From JBLNBU01 sp050260215 (GTDB lineage: Bacteria; Pseudomonadota; Alphaproteobacteria; Rhodospirillales; Magnetospirillaceae), in contig JBLNBU010000244.1 in assembly GCA_050260215.1 (NCBI GenBank), positions 1-7,388 on the forward strand: a DNA stretch of 7,388 bases. Direction: 5' to 3'. How positions within the stretch are numbered: position 1 is the stretch's first letter; every line of letters begins with the position of its first letter. Under the pieces are notes generated by a model. That model was not told where the DNA came from. It worked only from the letters and a program-made list of their open reading frames with translations, and did not search any database. This document shows positions 5,675-7,388 of this stretch, one piece after another. The position numbers and the translations under genes were made by a program.

Positions 5675-6312
5675 TGCGGGCTTTTTCGGTGATGAACGCT
5701 TCCGCAGTCGCCGCCGTCCAGCCGTGCTGGTCCTGCAAGGGGCCGGTGGCGTCGCGGGCGCTGTTCTGTTCGGTCTGCGGCGCGGTGCAGGGCCCCGGCG
5801 GCACCGACCATTATTCGCGGCTCGGCATGACGCCGACCTTCGACGTCGACCAGGATCTGTTGCAGAAGCAGTATTTCGGTTTCCAGCGCCGCCTGCATCC
5901 CGACCGCTTCGCCGGCAAGTCGGGCAAGGAAAAGGCGCTGTCGCAGGCCCAGGCCACCGCGCTCAACGAGGCCTATGAGACACTGAAGGACCCGCTCAAG
6001 CGCGCCGCCTACCTGCTGGGCCTGCTGGGCCACAAGGTCGACCTGACCGCCTGCGGCACCATCAACGACCCCGAGTTGCTGATGGAGCAGATGGAGAAGC
6101 GCGAGGCCCTGGCCGAGGCCGACACCGTCGAGGAAGCGGCCCAGCTGGCCACCGAGGCGGAATCCGAAGTCATCGCCTGCCAGTGCCACATCTCGGCCGC
6201 CTTCAACGCCGGCGACCTGGACGAAGCCGCCCACCTGACCATCCGCCTCAAATACCTGGCCAAGCTGGCCGAAGAGGCCCGGGTCAAGAAGCTGCGGCTG
6301 GCGCGGGGGTAG
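5674..6312 (+). CDS. hscB: J-domain co-chaperone HscB with N-terminal four-cysteine domain
   Basis: HscB (Hsc20) brings IscU to HscA and stimulates its ATPase to release the cluster. The 212-residue protein has three parts. Residues 1-44 contain a zinc-ribbon-like motif, Cys18-x2-Cys21 and Cys32-x2-Cys35, in PCWSCKGP and FCSVCGAVQGP. The J domain begins at DHYSRLGM (45-52), with His-Pro-Asp at 75-77 and LNEAYETLKDPLKRAAYLL (97-115). The C-terminal helical IscU-binding domain (about 130-205) includes LLMEQMEKREALAEAD and RLKYLAKLAEEA. E. coli HscB (171 residues) lacks the cysteine domain; human HSCB has one. The start at ATG 5674 overlaps the iscA stop (TGATG), suggesting translational coupling. 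ATG 5692 (MNASAV) is a possible alternative, and both keep the cysteines. No strong ribosome site is seen for either. Confidence 0.93.
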   Translation: MRAFSVMNASAVAAVQPCWSCKGPVASRALFCSVCGAVQGPGGTDHYSRLGMTPTFDVDQDLLQKQYFGFQRRLHPDRFAGKSGKEKALSQAQATALNEAYETLKDPLKRAAYLLGLLGHKVDLTACGTINDPELLMEQMEKREALAEADTVEEAAQLATEAESEVIACQCHISAAFNAGDLDEAAHLTIRLKYLAKLAEEARVKKLRLARG

Positions 6313-6320
6313 GGTCTCAT

Positions 6321-6432
6321 TTCCCCCTCTCCCAGCGGGAGAGGGCCGGGGTGAGGGAGAAATGTCTCGGCCGGACAAGCGGCGGACGCATCTCTCCCTT
6401 ACCCTCGATCCCTCTCCCGCTGGGAGAGGGAA
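6321..6432. repeat. 112-bp imperfect inverted-repeat element between hscB and hscA
   Basis: Two 44-bp arms (6321-6364 and 6389-6432) are near-perfect reverse complements around a 24-bp centre. Their cores, 6325-6345 and 6410-6430, form a perfect 21-bp inverted repeat, and each core is itself a hairpin: CCCTCTCCC with GGGAGAGGG, loop AGC or GCT. The element could fold into one long stem or two short ones. It contains no reading frame worth calling and looks like a REP/BIME or MITE-type dispersed repeat, of a sequence style I associate with alphaproteobacterial intergenic DNA. It makes up most of the 148-bp gap between genes that usually sit close together. It ends 19 bp before the hscA ribosome site GAGGG (6452-6456). 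Confidence 0.8.
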
Positions 6433-6460
6433 GTACCAAGACGACAAGAACGAGGGAACG

Positions 6461-7388
6461 ATGCTGCTGCAACTCCACGAGCCGGGCGAGACACCGGGCC
6501 CCCACGAGTCCGAGCGGGGATTGGCCGTGGGCATCGACCTGGGCACCACCAATTCGGTGGTCGCCATCGCCCGCGACACCCAGACCGAAGTGCTGCGCGA
6601 CTCCGAGGGCGCCGGCCTGATCCCGTCGGTGGTCCACTACGGCGAGGACGGCACCGTCACCGTTGGCCAGCAGGCCCGCCGGATGATCCTGGAAAGCCCC
6701 GACCAGGTGGTCAGCTCGATCAAGCGCCTGATGGGCCGCGGCGCCGCCGACGTCAAGGGCCTGGCCGGCACGCTGCCGTTCACCTTGGACGCCGCCGCCG
6801 AGGGCGGCATGGTCCGCCTGAAGGTCGCCGGGCGCACGCTGACTCCGGTCGAGATCTCGGCCGACATCCTGCGTGCGGTCAAGGCGCGTGCCGAGGAGGC
6901 GACGGCCAATTCGGTCGACCGTGCCGTGGTCACCGTGCCGGCCTATTTCGACGATGCCGCGCGCACCGCCACCAAGGACGCCGCCCGCCTGGCCGGGCTG
7001 GAAGTGCTGCGCCTGGTCAACGAGCCGACCGCGGCGGCACTGGCCTACGGCCTCGACAACGCGGCCGAGGGGCTTTACGCCGTCTACGACCTGGGCGGCG
7101 GCACCTTCGACATTTCCATCCTGCGCATGGAAAAGGGCGTGTTCCAGGTCATCGCCACCGGCGGCGACGCCGCCCTGGGCGGTGACGATATCGACCACGC
7201 CATCGCCGAGCATTTCCTGGCCGAGCGCGCCGCCTCGCTGGGCGAGGAGTCGATCACCTCGGGCGAGGCCAAGCAGGCCCTGGCGGCGGCTCGCGTCGCC
7301 AAGGAATGCCTGTCGCGCTCGTCCGGCGGCGAGTGGATGATCGAGGTCGACGGTCGGCAGTCCCGCCATTTCCTCGACCGCGCCACCC
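6461..7388 (+). CDS. hscA: Fe-S assembly chaperone HscA, N-terminal half (3' truncated by window)
   Basis: HscA (Hsc66) is a specialised Hsp70 that binds the LPPVK motif of IscU and drives cluster release by ATP hydrolysis with HscB. The 309 residues visible, of about 616 expected from E. coli HscA, cover most of the nucleotide-binding domain. The N-terminal leader MLLQLHEPGE resembles that of E. coli HscA and supports ATG 6461 as start. The phosphate-1 motif AVGIDLGTTNSVV is at 22-34, VTVPAYFDDAARTATKDAAR begins at 157, NEPTAAALAYGL at 187, and the phosphate-2 motif VYDLGGGTFDISIL at 208. The HscA-type VFQVIATGGDAALGGDD follows phosphate-2, and VPAYFDDA is likewise typical of HscA rather than DnaK. 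GAGGG (6452-6456) is four bases upstream. No frameshift is seen up to the window edge. Confidence 0.96.
   Translation, partial: MLLQLHEPGETPGPHESERGLAVGIDLGTTNSVVAIARDTQTEVLRDSEGAGLIPSVVHYGEDGTVTVGQQARRMILESPDQVVSSIKRLMGRGAADVKGLAGTLPFTLDAAAEGGMVRLKVAGRTLTPVEISADILRAVKARAEEATANSVDRAVVTVPAYFDDAARTATKDAARLAGLEVLRLVNEPTAAALAYGLDNAAEGLYAVYDLGGGTFDISILRMEKGVFQVIATGGDAALGGDDIDHAIAEHFLAERAASLGEESITSGEAKQALAAARVAKECLSRSSGGEWMIEVDGRQSRHFLDRAT

Noticed and set aside
5218..6579. 453-codon minus-strand open frame
   Set aside because: It is antisense to iscA, hscB and the inverted repeat, all of which are explained by clear + strand genes. Its low-complexity composition is typical of a shadow frame.
1..7388. 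A novel defence, mobile or CRISPR system
   Set aside because: Apart from the 35-residue fragment at the left edge, all genes are identified, mostly as standard isc genes. No transposase, integrase, nuclease, regular direct-repeat array or tRNA attachment site is visible.

Overview
The window is a GC-rich stretch of bacterial DNA with G or C at most third codon positions. It is dominated by one co-directional ISC-type iron-sulfur cluster assembly operon on the + strand. The gene order (cysE, iscR, a second NifS-like cysteine desulfurase, iscS, iscU, iscA, hscB, hscA), the protein sequences, and the intergenic palindromes resembling those common in alphaproteobacteria suggest an alphaproteobacterium, probably a Rhodospirillales member of the Magnetospirillum type. 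The taxon is an inference; no rRNA or other marker gene is present.

Layout. Positions 1-110 hold the C-terminal end of an unidentified gene on the + strand. Two GC-rich hairpins (132-184) separate it from a convergent minus-strand gene (212-910) for a small alpha/beta hydrolase of the COG2945 type. The divergent 212-bp region between this hydrolase and cysE carries a sigma70-like promoter (TTGACC, 17 bp, TATATT). A very good match to a type 1 IscR operator overlaps its -35 and spacer, and a weaker second copy lies 57 bp upstream. From there the operon runs to the right-hand edge: serine acetyltransferase (1123-1842), the Rrf2-family regulator IscR (1863-2336), a NifS-like cysteine desulfurase (2363-3484), IscS (3511-4758), scaffold IscU (4878-5276), A-type carrier IscA (5336-5674), co-chaperone HscB (5674-6312) and the N-terminal half of the chaperone HscA (from 6461, cut by the window edge). 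A ferredoxin gene, usual after hscA, would lie outside the window.

How it works together. CysE makes O-acetylserine, the precursor of cysteine. Cysteine is the sulfur donor for IscS, and probably for the second desulfurase. IscS passes persulfide sulfur to IscU, where clusters are built. HscB and HscA release the cluster from IscU through its LPPVK motif, and IscA delivers clusters to targets. IscR senses the cluster supply and, given the operator seen at the promoter, probably represses the whole unit including cysE.

Points of interest: the autoregulatory IscR site in front of cysE rather than iscR; an HscB with an N-terminal four-cysteine zinc-ribbon-like domain as in mitochondrial HSCB; two different cysteine desulfurases side by side; altered ligand spacing in IscR; and two repeat-like spacers inside the operon (4759-4877 and 6321-6432). 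I see no mobile element with a transposase, no CRISPR, no RNA gene and no wholly unknown system here.
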